From Chloroflexota bacterium (GTDB lineage: Bacteria; Chloroflexota; Dehalococcoidia; UBA2979): 37,717 nt of DNA. Below, piece by piece: positions 26,526-35,259 of the stretch. Position numbers and translations under genes: made by a program. The notes beneath the pieces were generated by a model. That model did no database searches, was not told the origin of the DNA, and saw only the letters and a list, made by a program, of their open reading frames with translations. Location: positions 251,966-289,682 of the forward strand of contig PBBA01000006.1 in assembly GCA_002716405.1 (NCBI GenBank), in the 5' to 3' direction. The first letter of the stretch is position 1, and every line of letters begins with the position of its first letter.

Positions 26526-27134
26526 CTAATACCCCTTGGTATGTTCATCAATATTTGTGATTTCCAATTCTTGAGAAATTGATACAACATAGGTGCCTGA
26601 AAGTTTGTCATGTAGTGTCTGAGATTTGCGATCCCATTTTGCCCATAAATAGCCAAGTAAAAAAATATTACGACTAATAAATGCCCCTGCTGTCCTGATT
26701 AAACCATGAGTCAACCCAGGAGGTAATCCATCTTTACGAACTATTCTGACTCCAACATATCTTTTACCAGGTGACCATCCACGAGGATTAAAAATACAAC
26801 CATATCCGATACGTAATAATGATGAAGCAGCGGTTATTTGTGTAGCAACTATTGGAGATTCATAACGAAAAACTACTGCTAATAGAATCCAGATTACAAA
26901 AAGTAAAGACATTACTAAAAGCTCATCAATAAGAAAACCAAGAAGCCTGCGACGAAAAGGTGCAAGAGGATACCGACCAGATGATTCCTCCAAATTGGGT
27001 TTGTAGTTACGTGATGATGACGAGTGAATGTCTGGAATACTTTCTCCAGATAAAGAACCATCACCAGACCATTTAGGACCAGGGGCACCTAAAGCACGTA
27101 TTACCCAGAATTCCTTATTAGTATCCAAAATCAT
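26526..27134 (-). CDS. RDD-family membrane protein
   Basis: A 202-residue protein with the RDD signature: APFRRRLLGFLIDELLVMS at the first helix (Arg and Asp positions kept), a second helix, then SPGKRYVGVRIVRKDG, and the closing DKLSGTYVV. RDD proteins are small membrane proteins, some linked to ion exchange or transport. The first 55 residues form a soluble extension with a Trp/Gly/Ser-rich segment (residues 10-38) of unknown role. The start is ATG 27134; a TTG one codon upstream is also in frame. It follows an SDR gene by 12 bases. Confidence 0.82.
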   Translation of the reverse strand: MILDTNKEFWVIRALGAPGPKWSGDGSLSGESIPDIHSSSSRNYKPNLEESSGRYPLAPFRRRLLGFLIDELLVMSLLFVIWILLAVVFRYESPIVATQITAASSLLRIGYGCIFNPRGWSPGKRYVGVRIVRKDGLPPGLTHGLIRTAGAFISRNIFLLGYLWAKWDRKSQTLHDKLSGTYVVSISQELEITNIDEHTKGY

Positions 27135-27146
27135 CAATCGATCAAT

Positions 27147-27911
27147 TTATGCATGGACACTAATTGCGCCATCAACCACTATCATCTCTGAATCGACAAA
27201 ATTACTACTATCAGAGGACAAATAAACTAGTGCACCTTGTAAATCGGTAGAATCACCTAGTCGACGAACAGGTATATACTTCTCTAAAATTTCCCGCAAT
27301 GCATCATCCTGTTGGGGGCCTGGCAAATCAGCAAAAAAACCTAACCCAAGTGCATTAACAGTTACGCCTTGCCTGATCCATTCAATACCTAGGGATCTTG
27401 TAAAACCTAAAATTGATCCTTGTGTAGCTGAAAAAATTGCACAATTTGGCACACCTCTATCTGCTAAGATAGAAACCACATTTATGACTTTACCTTTTCC
27501 TCTGGCGAGCATTTTTTTACCTATAACAGATGTTGATATCAATGTACTCTGCACGTTGTTGGTAAAAATTTCATGAGCCTCTTCAGTGGAAAATTCTAAA
27601 AAAGGCTTAATCACCGCTGTATGAGTAGCATTAACCAGAACGTCAATAGGTCCAATGTTTGACTCGAGCTCTGAAACACTTTGATCTAATTGAGTCGTAT
27701 TCCTTAAATCAATACTAAGGACTTCACCCTTCACACCAATTGACCAACATTCGTTTAAAATTGAATTCGCCGCTACTTCTTCTTCTTTTCCCCCAGAAAG
27801 AGTAGTCAAAGATACGTTTGCTCCTGCCTCTGCTAAACCAACTGCAAATGCACGTTGCAAAGGGCTGATGGCACCTGTCACAAGACAATGCTTACCTTCT
27901 AAACTAAACAT
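27147..27911 (-). CDS. SDR-fold protein with degenerate active site (probable non-catalytic)
   Basis: A 254-residue short-chain dehydrogenase fold, with the core strand order and the EWIRQGVTVNALGLGF and VVDGAISV ends typical of classical SDRs. The active site is changed: the Y-x-x-x-K pair is Phe160 and Gln164, the dinucleotide loop TG-x-x-x-G-x-G reads TGAISPLQR with the later glycines lost, and NNAG reads VNAT. Ser147 is still there. Reduction by the usual mechanism is therefore unlikely. It could be a regulatory or subunit partner of the intact SDR 48 bases upstream. The reading frame is whole and GGA precedes the ATG, so it is not a pseudogene. Confidence 0.85.
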   Translation of the reverse strand: MFSLEGKHCLVTGAISPLQRAFAVGLAEAGANVSLTTLSGGKEEEVAANSILNECWSIGVKGEVLSIDLRNTTQLDQSVSELESNIGPIDVLVNATHTAVIKPFLEFSTEEAHEIFTNNVQSTLISTSVIGKKMLARGKGKVINVVSILADRGVPNCAIFSATQGSILGFTRSLGIEWIRQGVTVNALGLGFFADLPGPQQDDALREILEKYIPVRRLGDSTDLQGALVYLSSDSSNFVDSEMIVVDGAISVHA

Positions 27912-27959
27912 ACTACGTCCTCTCTAAATCCATAATTATATATTTCGACCCTAGTTGTT

Positions 27960-28748
27960 CTATGAACTTGGAGTAATACCTGCTGGTGTGACACCAGCAG
28001 CAATCGCACCACCATCAATTAATACTGTCTCACCTGACAAATATTCTGAAGCTTCCGAAGCTAAAAAAACAGCAAGAGGGCCCATTTCATTCATAAATCC
28101 AAATCTTCCAGCAGCTTGCATTTGACCACGTGCTTCAGTCTCAGGTCCTAATTCATGAGGAAAAGCACCTGGTGCAATGCAAGAAACACGGATACCATCT
28201 CGTGCATATGTCATAGCTAAACATTTAGTTAGTGATATTATCCCTGCCTTTGCAATGGGGTACATAAATTGATTTCTTCCACCACGATAGCCCCATCCAG
28301 AAGCTACATTAATGATCCTACCTGATCGATGGTCAACCATATGTTCAATTATTGAACGAGAACAAAAAAATGCAGAAGATAAATTTACGTTAATTCCATC
28401 ATTCCAATCTTCATCTGTTAGTTCAGGTAATGTCTTGCCACGACCAGCTCCCCCGCCTCCAGCATTATTAATCAAAATATCTATTTGTCCAAAATGTGAT
28501 ATTGCCGATTGAATCATTACATCTACAGCATTTGAATCTGTAACATCAGTTGGCAAAGTTAGAAACTCTTGTCCTTTTTTTCTAACCATCTTAGCCGTTT
28601 CCTCTAAAGGTTCAGGCCTTCTTCCAACACCGACTAAATTTGCACCAGCATCGGCTAAAGCAAGGGCCATTTCGCGACCCAAATTACTCCCAGCACCTGT
28701 AACGATAGCGACTTTTCCTTCAAGCTGAAATTGATCTAATACTGCCAT
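27960..28748 (-). CDS. classical short-chain dehydrogenase/reductase
   Basis: A 262-residue NAD(P)-dependent oxidoreductase. TGAGSNLGRE at 18-27 binds the cofactor, INNAGGGG lies at 93-100, and the catalytic Ser150, Tyr163 and Lys167 are all in place in NVASGWGY and MYPIAKAGI. An Arg-Arg after the second strand (VGVGRRPEP) suggests NADPH over NADH. The C-terminus, SEYLSGETVLIDGGA, is standard, with a short tail added. The substrate is not readable; neighbouring genes suggest acyl-CoA or hydroxy-acid work. Confidence 0.9.
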   Translation of the reverse strand: MAVLDQFQLEGKVAIVTGAGSNLGREMALALADAGANLVGVGRRPEPLEETAKMVRKKGQEFLTLPTDVTDSNAVDVMIQSAISHFGQIDILINNAGGGGAGRGKTLPELTDEDWNDGINVNLSSAFFCSRSIIEHMVDHRSGRIINVASGWGYRGGRNQFMYPIAKAGIISLTKCLAMTYARDGIRVSCIAPGAFPHELGPETEARGQMQAAGRFGFMNEMGPLAVFLASEASEYLSGETVLIDGGAIAAGVTPAGITPSS

Positions 28749-28786
28749 AATGTTTTCCTACCACTAAATTTTCACTCTTCTGTACA

Positions 28787-29620
28787 TCAGCTCATAGTAT
28801 ACGCAATAACTATTAAGCCAAGAACAATTCTATACCAAACAAAGGGCCACAACGTTCCACTTTGCAAATATCGCAACAATAAACGAATAACAACAATACC
28901 AACAAGACAAGAAATTAAACCACCAGCAAGTAGAAGTGATAAATCTATAGATTCGTTGTTTTGCTGAGTTTCAAAAAATCTTAATACACTTGCTCCAATT
29001 ACAGCAGGTGTAGACAATAAAAACGAAAAACGTGCAGCGTCTACACGATCAACACCTAGTATTCGAGCTGCACCTATAGTCAAGCCCGATCTAGAAACAC
29101 CGGGAATCAAACTTACTGATTGAAATAAGCCTATAAAAAAAGCATTACTTAGATGTATGTCTTCTAATTTCTTTCTACTTTCCCCTAGGCGATCCATAAT
29201 CCCAATTAACAAACCAAAGACAATCAATGAACTTCCCACTACAAACGGATTGCGTAAGTTATGTTCTATAAAATCTTGAAAAATAAAACCAACAATTACC
29301 ACTGGAATCGTAGATACAATTATCCAAATTAGTAGTCGAGAATGAAAATTCCATTTTTTCAGCGCTATGCCATGATCAGTAATATCGTAAAAAACAGAAT
29401 GAAAAATATTTTGCCAATCTCGCCAAAAAAACAAAACAACTGCAATCGATGTTCCAACATGTAATGCGACATCAAAGGTGAGAGAGTTGTTTGGTTTCTC
29501 AAAAACAATAAATTCCTTCATCACAACAAGGTGCCCTGACGATGAAATAGGTAAAAATTCAGTTACTGCCTGCACAATACCGATGATTATCGCGCGTAAC
29601 AGATCAGTTAGTTCGATCAT
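28787..29620 (-). CDS. uppP: undecaprenyl-diphosphatase
   Basis: Removes a phosphate from undecaprenyl diphosphate to regenerate the lipid carrier of cell-wall synthesis. Both BacA/UppP motifs are present: VTEFLPISSSGHLV at 19-32 and PGVSRSGLTIGAARILG around 173-189, with about eight hydrophobic helices and 277 residues. The ATG at 29620 has GAGG six bases upstream; a TTG one codon before is too close to that site. It overlaps no gene but follows the unknown gene at 29629 within 9 bases. Confidence 0.94.
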   Translation of the reverse strand: MIELTDLLRAIIIGIVQAVTEFLPISSSGHLVVMKEFIVFEKPNNSLTFDVALHVGTSIAVVLFFWRDWQNIFHSVFYDITDHGIALKKWNFHSRLLIWIIVSTIPVVIVGFIFQDFIEHNLRNPFVVGSSLIVFGLLIGIMDRLGESRKKLEDIHLSNAFFIGLFQSVSLIPGVSRSGLTIGAARILGVDRVDAARFSFLLSTPAVIGASVLRFFETQQNNESIDLSLLLAGGLISCLVGIVVIRLLLRYLQSGTLWPFVWYRIVLGLIVIAYTMS

Positions 29621-29628
29621 CAATTACC

Positions 29629-30276
29629 TCAATAACAACTCACAACAGGATTACCCCATTGAAAAGGGCGGGTAAGAACAAAACGTAAATCTTGATCACC
29701 TGTAAAATTTTTTAGGATTGAAACTAATGGTTCCGTCAGTTCAAGCCTGTACCCTAAATCTTGAGCATACCAATCTAGATTTAAGTAAGTATCTAAATAT
29801 CCAATTTTATTCTGATCACCTGGGAGTAATTGTTGGACATCATTCACAAAATCACTAATATCGCTGACTACATCTTCAAAATGCCTTACATGTCTAATCC
29901 TCTTTGGGACAATTGTAGCGTCGTAATCAGGTACAAAAATACAAGAGTAATCACCATTACTTTCTTCGATAAATTGAGGTTTAGAAAGATTTTTTGAGGC
30001 CCAAGCAAATGCACAGGCTTGTGAAAACACATCCAAACATGCTTGTTCATTAGCCCAACTAAAATCACTAAGATCGCCTATTGCTTTTCGCGCTTTTTCA
30101 ATAAATATATCCATTTCATTCGTTTCGGAAATTTCATCTAAAGCACATCCGAGCCAAAATAATGGTGGATTATGTTCAGGTGTTCGTGTTTTTATATGAG
30201 CTATAAATGGAGCACGTGGATCGAGATCTGGAGTAACTTCAGGATAAATAACATTTAGCCAGTCCTGAATGTCCAT
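29629..30276 (-). CDS. hypothetical protein, unknown function
   Basis: A soluble 215-residue protein, acidic and Trp-rich. Visible features are PDLDPRAPFIAHIKTRTPEH near the start, a FWLGCALDEI helix, an FVPDYDATIVPKRIRHVRHFEDV stretch of strand and basic helix, and a FVLTRPFQWGNPVVSC end. I recognise no motif. The start is ATG 30276 with AGGAG five bases upstream; a GTG two codons earlier is disfavoured by spacing. It precedes uppP on the same strand but nothing shows a shared role. Confidence 0.6.
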   Translation of the reverse strand: MDIQDWLNVIYPEVTPDLDPRAPFIAHIKTRTPEHNPPLFWLGCALDEISETNEMDIFIEKARKAIGDLSDFSWANEQACLDVFSQACAFAWASKNLSKPQFIEESNGDYSCIFVPDYDATIVPKRIRHVRHFEDVVSDISDFVNDVQQLLPGDQNKIGYLDTYLNLDWYAQDLGYRLELTEPLVSILKNFTGDQDLRFVLTRPFQWGNPVVSCY

Positions 30277-30317
30277 TATCACTCCTAAATTATGTTAATA
30301 AAATTATATTTGACACA

Positions 30318-31475
30318 TCAATTATTTTTATAAAAAGGTAAACTTATAACTTCAGCAGTAACTTGTTGGCCAGAAATTTTTACTGATACTTCATGAAGAT
30401 TCGGTGGTAAATAAGCTAAACCTATACCTGCTGAAAGTTGCGCGGAATACGCAGCATTCACAAGAGCGCCAATATCAACGTTCTCTGAAAAAATTCTATC
30501 GCCACGCTTGGCTATACCTTGTCCTGTAATTTTGATACCGCGAATTGATCTTTCTGGAATATTTTCCTTATTGTTCAACAAGGTCTCAAATCCTGGAAAA
30601 TCACGATCTCGGAAATCAACTAACTCTTGTAAATTAGCTTCGAGAGGGGTAACTGGTGACGGAGTCTCATAAGGAGCTTCAAGAAATCCAGCTTCGATAC
30701 GTAATGCATCGTGTGCAGCTAAACCAGCAGGAGTAATTCCCATAGTGACTGCATTATCAAAAAAATGCTCACCTACCTCTGGTGAAAGTAGAAACCAATA
30801 TCCATTCTCATTAATCTGAGAAATACGTGCAATTAACGCACGATATCCACCTAATAGAATTTCATGCACTTCACCAAAGGGAACAGATTTAGGAATCGTT
30901 ATTCCCACTACCCCTTCTAACAGTTTTTCTGACTCAGGACCTTGAACAGAAAATAGAACACTATCAGAAATTCTATCGGAAATTATGACATCATTTTCTA
31001 AAGCATTTTCATCTACTATTTCACCGACCATGCCCAGTAAGTGAGATTGAGTTTTTGGCCCAGATATTACCAGCCATCTACCATAGCTAAGATGAAAAAC
31101 AGTAGGAATATCTAAAACCACACCGTTAGGATGGGCAACCAAAACACGTTTTAGTTGTCCTTCTGGAATATCTTTGACTGATGTAGCAAAAACAGTATCT
31201 AAAATTTCTGAAGATTTTTCACCAACAACATAAAATCTACCTAAATGCGATCGATCAAAAATAGCTGCATGCTGTCTTGCGGCTCGCTGTTCATCATAAA
31301 CACCTTGAAACCATAACGGAACGGTAAAATTATGTACTGGTGCAGGATGCCATTTGTGTTTCATATATACATGAGATAACGCTAAACGATTAGTTTGAAT
31401 AATTTCTTCTTCAGAAGAATCATCTTTTTTCAACAAAGGAATCCATTTTTTTAACTGATCGATATTTTTATTCAA
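30318..31475 (-). CDS. GcvT-family tetrahydrofolate-binding protein
   Basis: A protein of 385 residues resembling the glycine-cleavage T protein/aminomethyltransferase family. It has HNFTVPLWFQGV and AAIFDRSHLGRF near the start, VLDIPTVFHLSYGRWLVISG, SVQGPESEKLL, PAGLAAHDALRIEAGF with the folate-fold Arg-Glu-Ala pattern (near 277-288), and a C-terminal barrel with AKRGDRIF. Relatives include sarcosine oxidase and methyl-transfer enzymes using THF; the substrate here is unknown. No gcvH or gcvP is nearby. I place the start at a TTG (31475) with GAGG six bases upstream; the in-frame TTG at 31487 overlaps that site. Confidence 0.8.
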   Translation of the reverse strand: MNKNIDQLKKWIPLLKKDDSSEEEIIQTNRLALSHVYMKHKWHPAPVHNFTVPLWFQGVYDEQRAARQHAAIFDRSHLGRFYVVGEKSSEILDTVFATSVKDIPEGQLKRVLVAHPNGVVLDIPTVFHLSYGRWLVISGPKTQSHLLGMVGEIVDENALENDVIISDRISDSVLFSVQGPESEKLLEGVVGITIPKSVPFGEVHEILLGGYRALIARISQINENGYWFLLSPEVGEHFFDNAVTMGITPAGLAAHDALRIEAGFLEAPYETPSPVTPLEANLQELVDFRDRDFPGFETLLNNKENIPERSIRGIKITGQGIAKRGDRIFSENVDIGALVNAAYSAQLSAGIGLAYLPPNLHEVSVKISGQQVTAEVISLPFYKNN

Positions 31476-31507
31476 AACTAACCTCAAGTAATTTATTTAA
31501 TCGAAAT

Positions 31508-32380
31508 TTATATAGGATCAACATCTACCCATTTCCTATACCCATTTGAAGTGCGTGTCATACGACCTACACCAGGGAATTCACCATGGCAAAAAATAAT
31601 CAGTGCCTCATCTTCAATACATTTTTCCATAAGCGCCTTTTTAGTTGCCATTGAAACCAAAGGAAGTATATCTAATCCAGAAGCCCAAGCTGTCCTCTCT
31701 AATTGTGATTTATGCTGTGCCATATCGCCGACATAAACACCCCACTCCTGCCCTGAACGAACTACAACTGTACCATGACCCTCAGTATGACCTGGTGTAG
31801 GAACAAATACGATTTCATTTGTCACGAGGTGCTCTTTTCCTGGATCAACTAATTCTAATTGATTAATAATAGGATCTAAATTTCTAGCTAAATATGTTGC
31901 ACGTGTTCTTTCATTAGGGTTAGTGGCATCTTGCCACTCTTGACTGCTCATAATATATTTTGCATTGGGAAAAGTGGGTTCAAGTTCCTTATTTTCAATA
32001 TTAATTTTTGTATTCCATCCACAATGATCTGCATGCAAATGAGTATTAATTACAATATCGATATCTTCAGGAGTAATATCTAATTCTTTTAAAGAGTCTA
32101 TTAAATTCCCTTGTTCTAAAGGTGATGCAGCTAAACGATCTTCTGGTTTACCACCAATTCCCGATTCAATCAGAATAGTTTTCCCTTCAGATTTCAACAC
32201 TATGCAATTAAGACCAAGAGGCATCCTGTAACTTTGGTCCAATTGTTTTTGTTGTCTTTCCCACATTACCCTTGGAACAACTCCAAAGATGGCCCCTGCG
32301 TCATACCAGTAGACGCCATCACTTACTACATTGAACTGAACAGATCCTATTGAATATCTACTATTTGCACTTCGGTGCAT
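31508..32380 (-). CDS. metallo-beta-lactamase fold hydrolase (lactonase-like)
   Basis: A zinc hydrolase of 290 residues with NTHLHADHCGW (His114, His116, Asp118, His119), TPGHTEGHGT, VYVGDMAQ and a late FCHGEFPG. The loop layout, with WNTK after the first motif, is like the AHL-lactonase/AttM and alkylsulfatase-like MBL group. The ATG at 32380 has AAAGGA about seven bases upstream; the frame is open 13 codons more but without a ribosome site. It is divergent from ilvE and leads a minus-strand run. The substrate is unknown. Confidence 0.85.
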   Translation of the reverse strand: MHRSANSRYSIGSVQFNVVSDGVYWYDAGAIFGVVPRVMWERQQKQLDQSYRMPLGLNCIVLKSEGKTILIESGIGGKPEDRLAASPLEQGNLIDSLKELDITPEDIDIVINTHLHADHCGWNTKINIENKELEPTFPNAKYIMSSQEWQDATNPNERTRATYLARNLDPIINQLELVDPGKEHLVTNEIVFVPTPGHTEGHGTVVVRSGQEWGVYVGDMAQHKSQLERTAWASGLDILPLVSMATKKALMEKCIEDEALIIFCHGEFPGVGRMTRTSNGYRKWVDVDPI

Positions 32381-32504
32381 TTTTAAATCCTTTCCCAATT
32401 GACATTGAACCACTAACATAATCCTGTTTTTTTTTCTATAAAGTTGGAGATATGTATGAAAATCAGTTGCCGTTCAATCAAACACCATCCTATGATTCAT
32501 TCTC

Positions 32505-32510
32505 TATACT
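32505..32510 (+). promoter_or_regulatory. candidate -10 box for ilvE
   Basis: TATACT lies 37 bases before the ilvE start in the divergent gap 32381-32547. No clear -35 is visible at the right distance. A ribosome site GGAG at normal spacing follows, and there is no Leu/Val-rich leader frame here, unlike upstream of ilvB. Confidence 0.35.
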
Positions 32511-32547
32511 AATTAAGTGCCACAATAGATTGTATTAGGAGTAGACT

Positions 32548-33471
32548 ATGCCCACACCAACAGCCTTTTTTCAAGGCGAATTCATCCCGATGGAAAATGC
32601 CAAAATTGGCATAATGACTCATGCATTCAACTATGGAACTGCTGTTTTTGAAGGTATCCGTGGCAATTGGAATGACACACAAAAACAACTTTACCTTTTT
32701 AGACCAAGAGAACATATTCAACGTCTACGTCAAAGTGCAAAAATTATGCGAATGCAACTTAATTATTCAGACGATGATCTAGTGGCAATCACCCATGAAT
32801 TGGCATTGAAAAATGGCTACACCGAAGATATATACATACGCCCTATGGTCTACAAATCATCCGAAGCTGTAGGAGTGCGTATGCATGATCTTGAAGATGA
32901 TTTCTTACTATTTGTAACTCCTTTTGGTGCATATCTTGACACAGAAATTGGTGCGCGATGTATGACATCATCATGGAGACGCATAGACGATACAATGATT
33001 CCTGCAAGAGCAAAAGTTAATGGCCTATACGTCAACAATGCGATGGCAAAAACTGAAGCTCAACTTAATGGCTTTGATGAAGCTATTATGCTGAATGTTG
33101 ACGGACATATATCTGAGGGTTCTGGTGAAAACATAGTGATGATAAAAGATGACACAATTATTAGCCCTCCACCTCAAGATAATATTCTCGAAGGAATTAC
33201 TCTTGCAACTATACTTTCTGTCGCTCAAAAAGACTTAAAACTTCCAATAATAAGAAGATCGATAGATCGTAGTGAATTATATATTGCCGATGAAGTATTG
33301 ATGACTGGAACAGCAGCACATGTCACTCCAGTTACCGAGGTAGATCGCGTCCCAGTAGGTTCAGGCAAACCCGGGCCAATCAGTAAACATTTGCAGGATA
33401 CTTATTTTAAAATTGTTACTGGTGAGCTTTCTGAATATCAAGATTGGTTAGATCCGATTTATCAGATGTAA
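32548..33471 (+). CDS. ilvE: branched-chain amino acid aminotransferase
   Basis: Catalyses the last step of Leu, Ile and Val synthesis and the first of their breakdown, with PLP. The fold-type IV signature is clear: THAFNYGTAVFEGIRG at 24-39, the PLP Lys156 in IPARAKVNGLYVNNA, then GFDEAIMLNVDGHISEGSGENI, and EVLMTGTAAHVTPV near the end. The length of 307 matches the family. GGAG stands seven bases before the ATG. The gene is on the same strand as ilvB 3.3 kb away but separated by other genes. Confidence 0.95.
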   Translation: MPTPTAFFQGEFIPMENAKIGIMTHAFNYGTAVFEGIRGNWNDTQKQLYLFRPREHIQRLRQSAKIMRMQLNYSDDDLVAITHELALKNGYTEDIYIRPMVYKSSEAVGVRMHDLEDDFLLFVTPFGAYLDTEIGARCMTSSWRRIDDTMIPARAKVNGLYVNNAMAKTEAQLNGFDEAIMLNVDGHISEGSGENIVMIKDDTIISPPPQDNILEGITLATILSVAQKDLKLPIIRRSIDRSELYIADEVLMTGTAAHVTPVTEVDRVPVGSGKPGPISKHLQDTYFKIVTGELSEYQDWLDPIYQM

Positions 33472-33511
33472 CATATTTGTTCTGTGATTTAAATTTTAGG
33501 TATCTGAAATA

Positions 33512-34405
33512 ATGACTTTTCATCCACCACGTGCACTGGGATTGACAGTTGGTACATGCATGAGTATGTGGTCAATCAGCATTGCTCTACTATTTATTAA
33601 TTTTGCAATGTCGAATAATTTTTCAGTTACTACAATAATTTATTCAATGATCGCTTTCTGTATGGGATGTATTACGATTTTTTTTGCCCGATGGAATTAC
33701 TCATTAGTAACAATGGAATATTCATTAGACAGAAACGGTATAGTGATTCGATGGGGAGAAAATATACAAATTATATCTCTTAACTCGATAAAAAGTATTA
33801 TCCCTGCATCATCAGCAGGATTACCAAAAATTAGTGGAATTTCATGGCCGGGAAATTATATTGGTAAGGGAAAATTATCAACAATAGGCAACATCCAATG
33901 CTACATAACAGAAAAGCACTTAGATAAAGTCATTTACCTAGTAACCGAAAAAGAGATATATGGCATCAGCGTTGAAAATCCTAGAAAATTTGCTCAAGAA
34001 GTTCAACTTAGAAAGAATTTAGGCCAATTGATCTCTCTTAAATCACATGCACAACGAATACCAAATTTTTGGTGTTCTCTTACCAGTGATAGATATCTCC
34101 AATATTTATTATCATTCTCATTCGTAAGTGGTTTCTTAATGTGGCTACTCTTTGCGATTCAATTTGAAGATTTGCCAAGTCAAATAAATATGAATTTTCC
34201 TTTATATATTCAAAATGAAATTATAAGTTTTAAATCAAAATATTCATTATTTGCTCTACCGCAAGCTGCATCAATAATTCTTCTTTTGAATTTAGCTCTG
34301 ACATTTTTCATATATAAAGCTACAAAATTTTTAGCTTATTTGTTTTTATTAACAACGATAATCACAAGTTTAAGTTTCTCTATTGCAATTATGATGTCAA
34401 TATAA
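33512..34405 (+). CDS. membrane protein with bacterial PH-like domain
   Basis: A 297-residue protein with two N-terminal membrane helices (about 10-33 and 42-62) and three C-terminal ones (about 200-220, 250-270 and 275-295). Between them is a beta domain of about 110 residues, YSLDRNGIVIRWG ... ISLNSIKSI ... GNIQCYITEKHLDKVIYLVTEKEIYGISVENPRKFAQEV, with the order of strands and the T-x-x-x-x-x-Y-x-I-S motif of bacterial PH domains. Such proteins are of unknown function; many sit in AT-rich Chloroflexota and Firmicutes genomes. The ribosome site is weak (AGG 11 bases upstream). Confidence 0.7.
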   Translation: MTFHPPRALGLTVGTCMSMWSISIALLFINFAMSNNFSVTTIIYSMIAFCMGCITIFFARWNYSLVTMEYSLDRNGIVIRWGENIQIISLNSIKSIIPASSAGLPKISGISWPGNYIGKGKLSTIGNIQCYITEKHLDKVIYLVTEKEIYGISVENPRKFAQEVQLRKNLGQLISLKSHAQRIPNFWCSLTSDRYLQYLLSFSFVSGFLMWLLFAIQFEDLPSQINMNFPLYIQNEIISFKSKYSLFALPQAASIILLLNLALTFFIYKATKFLAYLFLLTTIITSLSFSIAIMMSI

Positions 34406-34427
34406 TTATCAAATTAGGACCCTTTAT

Positions 34428-35249
34428 ATGAGAGCAATTAAGAAAAGACGTTTGGGGCGTACTAATCTTTTCGTAACTGAATTAGGATTAGGTGCAATGG
34501 ATACACCTACATCAAAAGAAAGTCATGAAACCATTGATACTGCTGAAGATGTAGGGATAAATTTTATAGATACTGCAAGGGAATATTCCGGGAGTGAGTT
34601 CCTTTTAGGACAACATTTACGTAATAACCCAAAAAGTAAATTAATTATAACTTCAAAAACTTTCAGCCACACATTAAACGGCAGCCAACACGACATCGAC
34701 AGATCTCTTTCTACTCTTGGATTAAGTGAAATACCTTTATATCAGTTACACGACATATCAACTTTTGATTCCTGGTCGCAAGTCAATGATGAGGAAAATG
34801 GTGCAATTACTGGTCTAAAAATTGCAAAATATAGAGGACTAATTAATTATCTTGGAGTGTCATGTCATAACCCTGATCTGTTAACAGAAATAATCCAATC
34901 AAATATTTTTGACACAATTATGGTCGAATATTCAGCCTTCTATCCATCAACAGCTGCAATTATTGAAATGGCAGCAAGACATGACATTGGTGTAATCGTT
35001 ATGCGACCCTTAGGAGGATCTGGTCGAATGAGTGCAATAAGAAACGCTATCGAAGAAGGCTATGAAGGACTTCTGACTCCTGCAAATTTGCTTCGATATG
35101 TCCTTACAAATCCAAATGTTTCAGTGGCTATACCTGGTGCAAGATATCCTTCTCGTATAAAAGAAAATTTCTCAACTGCCATTAGCTATCAAGCAATGAG
35201 TAAGTCAGAATGCAAAGCAATCGAAATTGAAGCAGCAAACCTATATTAA
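34428..35249 (+). CDS. aldo/keto reductase
   Basis: An NADPH-dependent oxidoreductase of the TIM-barrel AKR fold, 273 residues. The catalytic tetrad is complete: Asp48 and Tyr53 in FIDTAREYSGSE, Lys77 in IITSKTF, and His108 in LYQLHDI. VIVMRPLGGSGRM and VAIPGARYPSRIKEN form the cofactor side. Physiological substrate unknown. AGGA precedes the ATG. It ends 10 bases before the convergent FAD protein. Confidence 0.9.
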   Translation: MRAIKKRRLGRTNLFVTELGLGAMDTPTSKESHETIDTAEDVGINFIDTAREYSGSEFLLGQHLRNNPKSKLIITSKTFSHTLNGSQHDIDRSLSTLGLSEIPLYQLHDISTFDSWSQVNDEENGAITGLKIAKYRGLINYLGVSCHNPDLLTEIIQSNIFDTIMVEYSAFYPSTAAIIEMAARHDIGVIVMRPLGGSGRMSAIRNAIEEGYEGLLTPANLLRYVLTNPNVSVAIPGARYPSRIKENFSTAISYQAMSKSECKAIEIEAANLY

Positions 35250-35259
35250 ACAATTATAC

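Noticed and set aside
27147-27911. Treating the degenerate SDR as a pseudogene
   Set aside because: The frame is complete, the start is well placed, and the substitutions are specific to catalytic and cofactor positions while the fold is kept.
32509-32721. A 70-codon minus-strand frame overlapping the ilvE start
   Set aside because: It runs antisense inside ilvE, has no ribosome site and no family-like sequence; a shadow frame.
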